Shown here piece by piece: positions 24,095-34,904 of a DNA stretch of 64,000 bases. The stretch covers positions 3,845,959 to 3,909,958 of the forward strand of contig CAXIPT010000002.1 in NCBI GenBank assembly GCA_964030475.1, written 5' to 3'. Origin of the DNA: Tethya wilhelma. Taxonomy: Eukaryota; Porifera; Demospongiae; Tethyida; Tethyidae. The first letter of the stretch is position 1. Every line of letters starts with the position of its first letter. The notes beneath the pieces are model-generated. The model saw only the letters and a list, made by a program, of their open reading frames with translations. It was not told the DNA's origin and did not search any database. A program made the position numbers and the translations under genes.

Positions 24095-25412
24095 ATACAC
24101 ATGTGTGAGAGTGAGAGAGAGAAATCAAGACATGCGTCTACACTCACTGTCTCCATCCAACATGTATCTAAAGAATTTCTTCTTAGCTGTTTGTCCAAAT
24201 TAAACAACCATCGACCTCCTTTTTTGTTCTTTACATCCTCCCACATTGGTTGAATACCATCCTGTAGAAGTGTACAAATTAGCAAGATGGGCATTAATTA
24301 GAACACTACAACTTTCTTGCTTATACAATAAGGTACGTACGTTATTCTAGTGGTCCTAACTAAAAAGATGAATTAAAGTATACAACTCTTCAAGTTGAAC
24401 ATAACATATATACATCATGTCATGAGTTCCAGTAGCTCAGTGGTAGAGCATTCAACTGTTAAAAGGACCGGTGGGTTCAAAATCCAGCTAGCTAGATCTC
24501 AAGATTTATTTTTTCCAATGATTCTTTGTTTTCTTTTACCTTAAACAACATGTAGTCACATCCAGAACTGACTTGACTTGGTTGTTTGATGTGGTTGAAC
24601 ACACTGCATGTATAAACAGTCAGTGAAGACACACAGAGAAAAAATACACATTATACTGTATAGCGGGAAATTCTCGCAGGGTTGAAGTTTTTCACGATTT
24701 TCGCGGTCATGATCTGATCGCGGAAAAAAAAAAAACTACAAAATTTTAAACATGTGCACTTGTAATAATGCTTCCAGTTTGTCACAATCAAATGTTCTGT
24801 GAAAAAAACGAATTGACTTTTTGCTCAAATACCCATTATACTGTAAAAATTTTGAACCAGCGAAAATATCTTCCCATACGGTAGTATGCAGCACATCTAT
24901 CACATTGATTACTGTATATGTTGCTACTTACCTCCAAAAATCTTCGACCTTTTAGATGTAACCGAATGGAAGGGAGAGAGAGAGAGAGAACAAAAACTCA
25001 ATAAGATCATGAAACACACACAGCTAGATATGCAGAACAAACCGTGTCAAAAGAGATGACTAGTTTGAGACAATCCTTCCACTCTTTTTGCTTATCCATC
25101 TTGAAGTACCACAAGGCCCACCTGCAAGAACAGAGAGGTACATAAATCACAAACCATGGGCTTCAAATAGAATCAAACGTCCTATAAAATTCTTTAAAAA
25201 ATATGAATACTCAAGAGATATCATTACTTGTTTTGTAAAGGATGCTTTTCAACAATGTCTGCTGGTGCCGAAGCCGTCTGTTCTTCTTCCTATACATGTT
25301 TGTGGAAGTATGGACAGTGAAAATGTGACTCAAGGTGTGCATTAAATAGAATAAAAACCAGGAAAAGAAAATGGCAGTTTTTCTCCCTTACCTTTTTCTC
25401 TCCAGTAGCCAT
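23330..25412 (-). CDS. EIF4E: eIF4E cap-binding protein, 8 exons, 209 aa
   Basis: Exons 25412-25392, 25289-25228, 25121-25043, 24948-24932, 24603-24540, 24261-24148, 24004-23865 and 23462-23330; phases agree over 630 nt. The protein starts MATGEKKEEEQ, then KHPLQNKWALWYFK, FDTVEDFW, GCDYMLFKDGIQPMWEDVKN, GGRWLFNLDKQ, RSKGDKLAIWT, GRTYRERL and VLVYQSHKDV. The cap-binding aromatics (Trp of KWALW, Trp-Glu of PMWED, Trp of AIWT) are all present. It binds the mRNA 5' cap in translation initiation. Exon 4 is only 17 nt. Introns hold a (CT)n tract, a SINE-like element and a MITE. Two acceptors abut dinucleotide tracts. The last exon has a decayed copy at 19959-20092. Confidence 0.95.
23473..23540. 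repeat. (GT)n microsatellite in eIF4E intron 7
   Basis: On the minus strand this is (AC)n shortly before the acceptor CTCACAG of the last exon. Confidence 0.9.
23763..23782. repeat. Poly-G tract
   Basis: About 20 consecutive G on the plus strand within eIF4E intron 7. It could form a G-quadruplex, but the length is unreliable in assemblies. Confidence 0.8.
24007..24091. repeat. (GA)n microsatellite in eIF4E intron 6
   Basis: About 85 bp of GA. On the minus strand (CT)n runs straight into the acceptor CAG of the next exon. Confidence 0.95.
24426..24522 (+). mobile_element. tRNA-derived SINE-like element, family A, copy 2
   Basis: It begins GTTCCAGTAGCTCAGTGGTA and has a box B-like GGGTTCAAAATCC, then CTCAAGAT and TTTTCCAATGA as in the copy at 2740-2836. 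It lies in eIF4E intron 5, antisense to the gene. Confidence 0.65.
24656..24881. mobile_element. MITE, CCGTATAG family, copy 3
   Basis: 226 bp in eIF4E intron 4, flanked by TA. Ends CTGTATAGCGGGAAATTCTC and GAAAATATCTTCCCATACGG. Inner part diverged. Confidence 0.7.
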
Positions 25413-26703
25413 GATGGTAGATGATGATACCTGAATCTATTTAAAGCTTATTTTCCCTAAAGCAGAACTTCGATATACACTAATACACCTATAAATCGCC
25501 TTGCAGATTTGACTAGAGATACACTGTGCTGACTGGAAATATTACATCACTAAAACTGAAGGTCAAAGGTCGGTTTGTAAGGCAAAACCGCGCGAAATTC
25601 TACCAAAACCGCGAAATGACGTCATTCAGTAGATGAAGCTTTTTGTGAAAGGAAGAAGAGGCAAGCAAGAGACTCTGAGAGAATTTGGAGCTTGAAGCAC
25701 AGAGACAGAGAATAGAGCCAATACAAAAGAGAAAAGAAAAGGGAAAGAGAAACATGGATAGCTGATGACAAACTAGAGACAGCAAGAAAAGGTGAGTGAA
25801 GTTCATAGCAATACTGAAATTTGGTGTTTTGTAGTTGAAATTATTACTGCACTTATGATGCTATTGAAACTAAATTGACTCAGCACCATTGAAGTAACAG
25901 AGTCAATTCAGTTTAATGTGGTCAGTAGCTAATCATGTTGAAGTTACTGGTTGAGATGTTACCATTGCCAGAAATACGCGGACACGGAAAATAATTTTGC
26001 TGGACATTTGGTACACCTGTGTGTCTTCACCAGCACTTCTGGATAATTTGAAGAATTCTGAATTTAATGATATTCATATATTCATGTATGTGGGCGTTCC
26101 GTACATGTCCTCTATTTGCAATTTCTGGCAATGCAGCTTCATGCTTACATGAATCAGCTGCATTATCACAATGACCGTCTCCTACTAGTGATGTATTGTT
26201 CAGTGCTTCAAGGGGTACCTACGTCTATGCATTTTCAGTTTGAATCTGTCAATGTGTATGACTATACCATAGTTATTATGTACTCTAATATCTATGCATA
26301 AGTATCAGTTAGTAACTGCATGATATCATCAGTAAAGCTAGTTAGCTGACCATGGATCACTGTGATTGATTATGAATTTAAACTTGATGTCAATTAGGGA
26401 TAAAATTTATACAACTAGAAATCCTCAGCAGTTCTGCTGATGTCATACACTGATAGATTGCAGAGGAGGTACGACACGATTGCGCCTTTGCTGAGCTGGC
26501 AAATGGGGTGCACGTGATCAACTTTCATTGTGAAGTAGTCACATGATTGGAATGCAATTAACAGACTTGCCAGCTCAGCAAAGGCGCACTTGTGTTGTAC
26601 CTCCTCTGGATAGATTGTTATATAACTGTCATCACATGCACATACAGCAGTCATAATTAATCATGATAGGTTAGCTAAAGGTTATCAGAATCTCTCTACA
26701 TAG
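25413..26703. other. eIF4E upstream region and SGSH 3' spacer
   Basis: No gene recognised. It holds the eIF4E promoter, a purine-rich stretch (about 25640-25800) and a 148-bp foldback element (26461-26608). The phrase GCTGGACATTTGGTACACCT occurs here at about 26000 and again at about 23709, an unidentified short repeat. Confidence 0.5.
26461..26608. mobile_element. 148-bp MITE with 9-bp target duplication
   Basis: The ends are CAGAGGAGGTAC and GTACCTCCTCTG, and the arms of about 42 bp share GCGCCTTTGCTGAGCTGGCAA with a few mismatches. It is flanked on both sides by GATAGATTG (26452-26460 and 26609-26617). A 9-bp duplication suggests Mutator-type insertion, and the CAGAGG ends could also suit hAT. 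No coding capacity. Confidence 0.85.
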
Positions 26704-28453
26704 TCACAGTCCATTATGAAATGAGCTACAGGTGGCCTCATCTCCATTTCCTTCTCTCTCCCCGCCCGGCATACATAGCCAGGGGTCATTGGTCTCTTCC
26801 ATCCACTTCCGCAACTTTTCTTTCAACTCTGTCATGACATCTTGACTAAATCGGTCGTCAATCATGTTCCTCGTCTCTAGAGGATCCTCCGCATTATCGT
26901 ACATCTCCCACTCACTGCGATAATAGTAGCTGTAGAGCCTCTTGAACCATTTTGTGTCAATGCTGTGCTCGGTATTGTTTAGGATGTCTTGAAAAGTGGG
27001 ACTGGCGTAGAGATCTTTTGCGATCGGGTAAGGCATCTTGAAGTTGAGGTTGTGGATGAGTCTGTAGCGTTTGTCTCTTACTACTCGCATCGGGTAGTAC
27101 ATTGTTTCTTCATGAAGGGTGTGGCTTGCAAACACAGTGTCGTATCCACTCATAGGTTCTTTTAGCGTGACGGGAAGTAAGGACCTTCCTTGTGGTTTTA
27201 CTTCCGCTCCGTTCAGTGAGTAGTTAGGGTAGGGTATATCAAACCAGTCTAGAACTGTAGGCAGTATGTCAGTGGTGCTTGCAAGTGCTTCAGTCTGTTT
27301 TCCCCATCTTTCATGGGCCAGTGGGTTTGATACGATCATTGGTTCAGACATTCCAGGTTCGTACAGGTTGGACTTTGTGTTGGGAAAAGGGATTCCATTA
27401 TCAGCTGTCATGATGATCAGGGTGTTGTCCTCAAATCCGTAATCTTTTAAAGATTTCAAGAACAATCCCACACCTTGATCCATGCGATTAATGGTACGAT
27501 ACTGAGCTGCTAGGTCCATCCTAGTGCTTGGGGTGTCAGGAAGAAATGGTGGAACTTCAACATCATCTGGCGAATAGTCTATTGGCTTCCAGTCAGGAAT
27601 GACTCCATTACCGGGCGAACCATCTCCAAAGTGCTCACAGAATGTTGCCCCACATCCACGATGAACATCCAGGAAACCGATATAGAGTAGAAACGGCTTT
27701 TTCTTCTTTTGAGCTTCTGACAAAAACTCACGCACTCGCTCATTCATGTAAGTGATGTTTCGCCCAGCTTGCATCAAGTCCACCCCTTCATCCATTTCAG
27801 TGTAGGAGAATGGAAATGGATAGACCATGTCAGGACCAACGTGTTTCTTGCCTATGATCCCATACCAGTAATCACCCCCAGTGCTGTTTAGGATTCGAGG
27901 CAGGCTTTGAACGTCGTCAAACGATTTTATATTTTGTGAGTGTAAGAGACCATACATTCCATTCTGATGCTGAGGAAGGCCTATATACACAGGAAGAAAA
28001 AAAAAAGAAAAACAAAAAAAAGAAACACATTGAATTGCAAATCGTATTCTCTCAGTATTTGTTTAATTTGTGATCATGATTTGCTACAGCCTACAAAGCC
28101 TTGTAAGCTCTTTGTGTCAATGAACCTGTATTTGAGAACAGCTTTTTAAGCTAGGAATCATAATGATTTTGCCAGTATTCTTCTATACCTGTTAATATGG
28201 CGGAACGACTTGGGGAGCAGCTGCTAACAGAAGTGAAGGCGTGTTTGAAGACCACACTCCTCTTGGCCAACTGGTCCACATTCTCTGTGTTGATCTTCTT
28301 GTTGCCATAGATACCATACTCAAAGCCACCATCATCCACCACTATAATGAGGACATTCTTCTTCTTCTGGTCTGTTGACTGTGAATGTTCAGCTAATACT
28401 ATGGCCAGGGAAAAAATCACACTAAGAAACTGGAAGCTTTTTGCCCAATACAT
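26704..28453 (-). CDS. SGSH: N-sulfoglucosamine sulfohydrolase (sulfamidase), 513 aa
   Basis: Exons 28453-28189 and 27980-26704, joined within TTAACAG/GCCTTCCTC. A signal peptide (residues 1-21) is followed by VDDGGFEYGIYGN, with metal-binding Asp40-Asp41. The sulfatase site Cys79 lies in SSCSPSRSAILTG, the CxPxR motif converted to formylglycine. LTGLPQHQNGMYG, IIGKKHVGP, RMDQGVG, TADNGIPFP and HNLNFKMPYPI match human SGSH along the whole length (about 502 aa there). The enzyme removes N-linked sulfate from glucosamine residues of heparan sulfate in the lysosome. It appears complete. Confidence 0.95.
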
Positions 28454-28858
28454 TCTCTAAGCGCATGGCTTAAGCTAAGACATGTAGTTGACCATGCAAA
28501 TATGCTATGCTATTTGTGAAGTGACTTATAGCTATGATTATTCATTGGAATCACATGCTCTTTAATGAATTAATTTTATTCTCTCATACATAATTATTCC
28601 AATTTGACAATACTATATATCTCTGCGTATGTATTATAATATTATTTATATGCGCATAACATCTATAGGTGAACTGTTGTATAGCTAGTGACAAAAACTA
28701 TACTTAATCATATACAGTATAGGATTACAATCATAATGACATTGTATATACTTATTAATTAAAAGTATTAAAGAAGCAATAACAGCCTCATGCAGTATTC
28801 ATAGAAGTTCAAAAAAGTATGCATACTAGTTAGAATCTATTAACAATAATAATAATAA
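28454..28858. other. Intergenic between SGSH and beta-helix gene 1
   Basis: AT-rich; must hold the SGSH promoter and the 3' end of the upstream gene. Nothing else recognised. Confidence 0.5.
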
Positions 28859-31800
28859 TTACTGTTGTGTAATTAGAGGGGTATACTCATCCTCTGATTG
28901 TGAGGATCCATCTTCTTCTTGTGAACTGGTTCCAACCAGCACTGATGGAGAGAGGAGAGAATTCCTACATCCTGATGCCATGTCTGACACTTCAATTTCA
29001 TAAGAAGCGTTTGTTTTAAACTGTTGATTGTCTTCCGCTAAAGATTTCGTAAGTAAATTGTCTGGTGAGGCACTAACTTCGAACTCACGTTCAGCACGCG
29101 ATCCCTCAGTATTATGTAGTGTTGGCACAGATCTGTTGTTAGCAGAGAGTGAAGTAGGTTGCCGTCTTTGCATGTGGAACTTAGAACTGATCTTCTGGAA
29201 CAGATCTTTGAGAATAAACTTGTATCCATGGTAACCAAGGAGAACTAGGAATGTTATGAAGGCAATGCTAGTTGAAATGTAGGCTACTGTGTTCTGACTG
29301 TCTTTATGCTCTGTAATAAAGGTGGCACTGGTCAAGAGAATGAGATTTAAAAGTGATATTGCTTCAAGAATTTCAACGAGTTGACGTTTGTAAACTTTTT
29401 GAGTAAGCAGAGTCTTGACCATTTCTTTGAACTCCAATTTTGATGTTGAATTGAATTTGAGTGTATAAATACTTTCAGTTCCCATTTCATGGACTTTACG
29501 TTTGCTCTCAACTACTTGTTTCAAAAAATGAATGGTCACGATTGCTACTATAATGCTGAGAAGGTTTATACGAGGATCTCCAGGAACATTCAAAGCAGAC
29601 ACAAGATACAAGAGAACACGAACTATTAGCAGCATTCCAATCCAGTAACGATAGTTTGTATTGTAAGGATTGTGATAAGCATCCATTATTGAAATGAATT
29701 TAGTGTTTCCAATAATGTTAATACATCTAAAAGACTGTATACATAATTCATTCTCTTCTCTGGAATCAGTGGATTGCTCAACCAAAGCTTCTTCTTGGTG
29801 ACGACGTTTGCACCTTTTAAAACATTCTTTGATTTCATTTGAGCAATATGCTAGCCACTGCCAAGCAAAAAGTATGAAAGTAAATGCTGTTCCAACTATA
29901 GCTATCACAAGAGCTGTGACAAAGAGAGGGATGTGTTTTCCACTGAGGTAGGGGATGTTAGCATCTATCAGCCACACCAATTCACTTGAACCATCAGAAT
30001 ACTGAAGTTTTGTAACCGACAGTGAAGCTATGATTGCACGAAGGAGCTTTATGTAGGAAAGTAAAATAAGAGTAGCAAGTGTTCCTATTGGGTTCTTTCC
30101 AGCTGTAACAACTCTTGCAAACTTAGTGGAATGTTCACTGATTATGATAATTGCAACAACCAAAGAAATGATATAAAGAGGGAAAGCAAATTGTAGCCAT
30201 GTTTTAGCATAGCTATCCATTCCATCAAAGAAGCACGTCTCAAATCCAAAGTCTAGATTGAGCCATGCTATGAAGACAGTCAATATCTTTGTTTGATCAT
30301 GAGGAAAGAAAACAGCACGATTTACTACAAAGATGTTAGCATAAAAGATAAGACCATTTAAAGTTCCTTCAGCTACTGTAAAATTCAACTTTAGAATAAA
30401 GGCAACCAGTGCTACACCAGCTAGAGCAAAGACAATAAGTAGTGCTAGCCAGTTGTTAGAACACGGCCTGCAACGTGAGCTACCAAGAGAGAGACTGAGA
30501 CCATCCTCACAAGATCCACAGAGCATTTGGGAACGATTAAAAGCACACAATTCATTAGCTCCATTCTCACTGTTCAAATCCACAGAAATATTTTCAGATG
30601 TTACTTTACAGTAGTCAAAAGGACAGTATTTGTGAAGTACATAGCCTTGGTGAGTTGTAGTGTTCACATAAGAGAACCAGGCATTGTCTTTTCTCAGAAC
30701 AGTTTCTTTGTCAATGGAACAGTTTGATACGTATTCAGGATAGAGCTCAGTGTTACAATCACAGCGCTCATGTAAACTATTGTCTTGGAAACCAATTGGA
30801 CATGGTTCAATGACCACATTGAGGGTTGATGTTGATATTCCACTGTTCATACATGGACCATCAGCATAGAAATTAAGTTTCTCCGATTTGTGTGGAGAGA
30901 AAATACTGTAGGTCAAATTAGTACAACTGCCATCTTCACTGGTCCTTTGTCTAGACTGTCCCTCACCTAGTTTTCCATCTAGTGTCACAGATGCATGTAT
31001 TGTGGTGTTTGCTATTGAGTTGTTGATATGGTCGACTGCAACAAGTGACACTGTAAATGTCTCTCCTTTTCTAACATACTTTGGCTGAGGATGGTAACTG
31101 CAGTCCGGTTGATTGTCTTTACAGAAACAAACACGAACTGGATCAGATGATATTGTTTCGGTTGAGGTAAAGTTTTGCCTCCTAAGATTGGTAATCTTGA
31201 CAAGATAAGATACTCCACTTAATGAACTTGGAGTCAGGTTTTTGTCACTGTATAATATCTCTGCAAATGGACTTGCTTTACATCTGTCTAGTAGACCACC
31301 ATAAATGACATCTCCAGCTAGCCTAGCTACATTGTTTTTAAAGTGTGTGTTGATTAGAATCTGATCAGCATATGCTTGAAAGTACAGGCCTATTCCCTGA
31401 ATAAAGCATTCATCAGTGGTGATAGGGTTATCAGTAGAAGGTCCTGGAGTGGCAAAGCAAGTAGCAGAGGTTGTGTTATCAGAAACATACACAGCTCCTC
31501 CATAGTCAGCAGTGTTGCTATCTAAACGAAAGTGAATTCCACTATAATACTCTGGATATCGCTTGAGCAGATAGATTTTAGCACTCCCCTCTAAACACAA
31601 CCCCCCTCCTTTCACAGCCAAGTTGCCAATTATCTTGGTTTTGGATCCTTCAGTCAGTCTTATCGTTGAGCTGATGGCATGAATACCTCCACCTTTAATG
31701 GTTGCACTGTTTCTGCTAATATATACATGGGCCAGAATGCTGATGTTCAGTTCACTCTGGTAGGCATAGATACCTCCACCAGACACTGATGCAGTATTGT

Positions 31801-33796
31801 GAGATACATTAAGATGTTTCTGAACGTAAAGTTTACTTTCAGTAGCTGCAATGGCGCCACCATTTATGCCAGTGTTGTCCATAAGGTTGATTCTACCATG
31901 AAAATGTATCTCACTCTGAATAGCACTCAATGCTCCTCCTTCTTCAGATGTATTAGAACCCTGAATCAAGTTGTTCACAATATTGGTGTGTCCTTTAAAT
32001 GTCACAGTGCAGGAGTAAACATAAAAAGATCCGTGATTGTTCGCAACTGTGGTGTTACCGGAAAAATACAATTTACTTTGTATTGCGTATAACGCAGCAC
32101 TGGTGTCCGCCACATTATCTTGAATATTAAGAAATCCACTGCTTTTAAATGTCACACCAATGAAGTGAAACACTGACCCACTACCAGTGCAACTGTTGTT
32201 ACTGAAAATAGAGTTGAAATTGTACACATCTACTACAGTTGGACCGTAAATTGGATCATGGTCACTAATAAACACTGCTCCACCATCTCCAGTCACAGTG
32301 TTGCTGTTGAAAGTGCTGTTGGTTAAGTATAAATTTCCTGTAATACTTGAATATATGGCTCCACCGGCTCCAGCAGTGAATTCAGTAGCAGTAGCAGTGT
32401 TGCTATCAAAAGTACTATTGACTATGAAGGAATTTGAGTCAACATTCAGTGCTCCTCCATTGCCCGTCACTTTGTTATTGTTCAGAGTACTGTGCATTAT
32501 TGTAGTTGTACTATTTTTAGCACACACAGCTCCACCGTCTGCGCTATTCACAGTCATTTGAACTGTGTTATTGTTTAGAGTGCTATGCAATATTGTTGTG
32601 ATGGTGTTAATGGTGTACAGTGCTCCACCCGCGATTGGATTATACGGGCCGTGAACAATGTTGCTGTCAAGAGCGCTATTAACTATAGTCACATTAGAAC
32701 ATTCGAAAGCATACAATGCTCCTCCACCTGTAACCTTGAGTGGATTATACAGGCCGTGAACAGTGTTGCTGTCAAGAGCGCTATTGACTATGGTCACATT
32801 AGAACATTCGGAAGCATACACTGCTCCTCCACCTGTAACTGGCCTATTAGTAGTGTCGAAGCAATTGAGAGGCCTACTAAAGCTAACACTTGAACTAGAT
32901 AAACTGTTCAATTCAGCTCCATCAACTGCGTAGCTAACAATGTCACGATTATCAGTCGTTGACAAGATGTTGCTGTTTAGAGTGCTATTAACTATAGTCA
33001 CATTAGAACTTGATACAACGTACAATGCCCCTCCTCCAGCGGTAGCTTTCATCCAGTTGGTGTTTATTTGCAAAGTGTTATTGTTTAGAATACTATTGAC
33101 TATGATGATGTTAGGAGCTGATTCAATATACACTGCTCCACCGTATGCATAATCATAGCCAGTGATAGTGTTATTTTGGAATATACTGTCAGAAATAGTA
33201 ATATCTTGTGTAATGTTGTTAAAAATAATCGCTCCACCAGCTTTAATTATGCATTGTGTTTCAATATCCTTGACAAGCTCTAAACCAGTATTGGAAGTGA
33301 AACTGCTTCTTATGATATTAGCAATGGACACCTCAGCTACATACAGTCCAGTTCCATTTTGTCCCTGACCATCAAAACTACAATCTTCCACTGTAAACTC
33401 TTCAACCTTGGTGATATTGTTATTCACACACCCAAAGAGTGCTAATCCTCTCATACTAACAACACTGATTGACTCAAATATGAACCTAGCAGACTCATAG
33501 CAGGTGATTGACGTATCAGAGAGAGAGGTTGTATTAGATTCAAAGGACAAAACTGTGATATTTTGAAAGGAAAGCTCTGAATCAAGGCTGTGGTTCCCAG
33601 GTAGAAGGATAAGAGTGGTGTTGGAGGCAAAGTAGTTGCTAGATTTGTCAGCATACTGGGAGAGAGTGAAGCAAGACACACCTTCTTCAGGACATGGGGT
33701 ATTTGGTGATGGTGTGACATAGTAGGTCTCAGCAAATGTGACCCCTATGTACCAAGCCAATATTGTTAACAGTACCTTAAATGGAAGTCCTTCCAT
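28859..33796 (-). CDS. Beta-helix ectodomain multi-TM protein 1, 1645 aa, intact
   Basis: A single exon. The ATG at 33796 was chosen because all sister copies start there and a signal peptide follows (MEGLPFKVLLTILAWYIGVT). After YYVTPSPN.PCPEEGV a long Asn/Ser/Thr-rich ectodomain carries many repeats of the form IVNSTLNSNTV.G.GGA.Y, typical of right-handed parallel beta-helices. A Cys-rich region follows (CFCKDNQPDCSYHP, CDCNTELYPEY, CPFDYCK, LCGSCEDGLSLSLGSSRCRP). From residue about 1117 to 1530 there are roughly ten hydrophobic segments (WLALLIVFALAGVALVAFIL, FAWLNLDFGFETCFF-like, IISLVVAIIII, LATLILLSY). The tail ends SQSEDEYTPLI. Such proteins occur in large numbers in sponge genomes; their function is unknown to me. 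A receptor or channel-like role is conceivable but unproven. Confidence 0.85.
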   Translation of the reverse strand: MEGLPFKVLLTILAWYIGVTFAETYYVTPSPNTPCPEEGVSCFTLSQYADKSSNYFASNTTLILLPGNHSLDSELSFQNITVLSFESNTTSLSDTSITCYESARFIFESISVVSMRGLALFGCVNNNITKVEEFTVEDCSFDGQGQNGTGLYVAEVSIANIIRSSFTSNTGLELVKDIETQCIIKAGGAIIFNNITQDITISDSIFQNNTITGYDYAYGGAVYIESAPNIIIVNSILNNNTLQINTNWMKATAGGGALYVVSSSNVTIVNSTLNSNILSTTDNRDIVSYAVDGAELNSLSSSSVSFSRPLNCFDTTNRPVTGGGAVYASECSNVTIVNSALDSNTVHGLYNPLKVTGGGALYAFECSNVTIVNSALDSNIVHGPYNPIAGGALYTINTITTILHSTLNNNTVQMTVNSADGGAVCAKNSTTTIMHSTLNNNKVTGNGGALNVDSNSFIVNSTFDSNTATATEFTAGAGGAIYSSITGNLYLTNSTFNSNTVTGDGGAVFISDHDPIYGPTVVDVYNFNSIFSNNSCTGSGSVFHFIGVTFKSSGFLNIQDNVADTSAALYAIQSKLYFSGNTTVANNHGSFYVYSCTVTFKGHTNIVNNLIQGSNTSEEGGALSAIQSEIHFHGRINLMDNTGINGGAIAATESKLYVQKHLNVSHNTASVSGGGIYAYQSELNISILAHVYISRNSATIKGGGIHAISSTIRLTEGSKTKIIGNLAVKGGGLCLEGSAKIYLLKRYPEYYSGIHFRLDSNTADYGGAVYVSDNTTSATCFATPGPSTDNPITTDECFIQGIGLYFQAYADQILINTHFKNNVARLAGDVIYGGLLDRCKASPFAEILYSDKNLTPSSLSGVSYLVKITNLRRQNFTSTETISSDPVRVCFCKDNQPDCSYHPQPKYVRKGETFTVSLVAVDHINNSIANTTIHASVTLDGKLGEGQSRQRTSEDGSCTNLTYSIFSPHKSEKLNFYADGPCMNSGISTSTLNVVIEPCPIGFQDNSLHERCDCNTELYPEYVSNCSIDKETVLRKDNAWFSYVNTTTHQGYVLHKYCPFDYCKVTSENISVDLNSENGANELCAFNRSQMLCGSCEDGLSLSLGSSRCRPCSNNWLALLIVFALAGVALVAFILKLNFTVAEGTLNGLIFYANIFVVNRAVFFPHDQTKILTVFIAWLNLDFGFETCFFDGMDSYAKTWLQFAFPLYIISLVVAIIIISEHSTKFARVVTAGKNPIGTLATLILLSYIKLLRAIIASLSVTKLQYSDGSSELVWLIDANIPYLSGKHIPLFVTALVIAIVGTAFTFILFAWQWLAYCSNEIKECFKRCKRRHQEEALVEQSTDSREENELCIQSFRCINIIGNTKFISIMDAYHNPYNTNYRYWIGMLLIVRVLLYLVSALNVPGDPRINLLSIIVAIVTIHFLKQVVESKRKVHEMGTESIYTLKFNSTSKLEFKEMVKTLLTQKVYKRQLVEILEAISLLNLILLTSATFITEHKDSQNTVAYISTSIAFITFLVLLGYHGYKFILKDLFQKISSKFHMQRRQPTSLSANNRSVPTLHNTEGSRAEREFEVSASPDNLLTKSLAEDNQQFKTNASYEIEVSDMASGCRNSLLSPSVLVGTSSQEEDGSSQSEDEYTPLITQQ
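32636..32840 (-). repeat. 105-bp internal tandem repeat in beta-helix gene 1
   Basis: Two adjacent units (32636-32740 and 32741-32840) are near-identical and encode SNVTIVNSALDSNTVHG-type beta-helix turns, 35 codons per unit. It looks like a recent gain of one repeat. Confidence 0.8.
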
Positions 33797-34904
33797 AATA
33801 TCAGAACACAATGGAAACCTATAGTGAGTGTCACGGTATATAGTTGTATATTGAAATTCTTGTAGCTATGCTTTCCAGTATTTTCAAAACTGCCAGTGCT
33901 GTAAACATGCAGTCACTGTAAGGAAATACAATGGGATAACTCATGAATGCATGCAATACTGTTAATTTTTTTTCATCTTACCTATCTTGTCTTACCTGCA
34001 CAGTTGTAGATCTCAATGCTGCTGCACCAAATCGGACATGTAGTGTGCTGATTGTTATCTATACCTGAGTAGATTCAGTACAAACTTCTTGCAACTGTAA
34101 TTAGCCTTAGACTGATTGAGTTCAAATAGTGATTCAAGGTGACTTAAATTCTTTGACACAAAATTTGCCAGTACTTACGTCCCCTGGCAGTAGCTACCAA
34201 ATTATATATAGTACAAGTTACACCTGAGGTGTGGCCAGTTTAAGATGTACAGTGATCACATGACTTAAAAGTATTCATTAAAATCACATGTATCTATGAA
34301 TCTCATCTTTTCTGATAATCTATTAGTTTGCTACAATGGCATGCATTGTGGTTGAGTGGCCTGGAGGCTTGTTCAGCAATGACTCTGACTGCAAACCTAT
34401 GGGTTGGCAGTTTGAGTCCCTTACTATGATGTGGTCATTTTTTTCCCTTCTAGTCTGTTGTCTGTGAGTGCTCAGCTAGTGCAATGACCAAGTGAATTAA
34501 TGACACAAATGGCACTCAGGAACTGGCACCTTAATTTTTCTCAAAGGGCATACCATTGTGTGTACTTTCTTACTCCACTGTAAAGCTCATTATTATTATT
34601 ATTATTATTCACTTTTTTCAACACTACAGTGTGGAAACTATTAGCTAACTATACAAACTTGAAAGTCATGCAATTGACGATGCAAAATACATGCATTGTG
34701 CTATGTAGTGAGTTTATTCATTGAAATTACAGCTTAGTAATGAATCTATATATTCTCACACATAGTAATTTGACATGTCTACACTCAGTTTTAGTATATA
34801 GCTGCTGAGTTAAACTGTCAACTAAAGAATAGCATGATCCCAAAAAGCTATTAAGAGTAACGAAAAAATAATTAAAGTAAAGAATAAATTAAAAATCACT
34901 ATCA
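33797..34904. other. Intergenic between beta-helix genes 1 and 2
   Basis: It contains the presumed promoter of beta-helix gene 1 and a SINE-like element at 34344-34432. An ATT repeat lies at about 34590-34608. Confidence 0.5.
34344..34432 (+). mobile_element. tRNA-derived SINE-like element, family B, copy 2
   Basis: TGGTTGAGTGGCCTGG (box A-like), AAACCTATGGGTTGG (variable arm-like) and CAGTTTGAGTCCC (box B-like). It is closely related to the head of the 52814-53110 element. Confidence 0.6.

Noticed and set aside
24426..24500. Possible tRNA gene
   Set aside because: Boxes A and B are present, but the second copy at 2740-2836 shares the non-tRNA tail and the cloverleaf is imperfect, so it is SINE-derived.
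31799..33368. Plus-strand open frames opposite beta-helix gene 1
   Set aside because: Antisense shadows of the repetitive coding strand.
28859..33796. Bacterial polymorphic outer membrane protein (Pmp) gene from a symbiont
   Set aside because: The repeats resemble Pmp-type beta-helices, but the protein has a eukaryotic multi-TM half, and neighbouring genes are animal with introns and SINEs.
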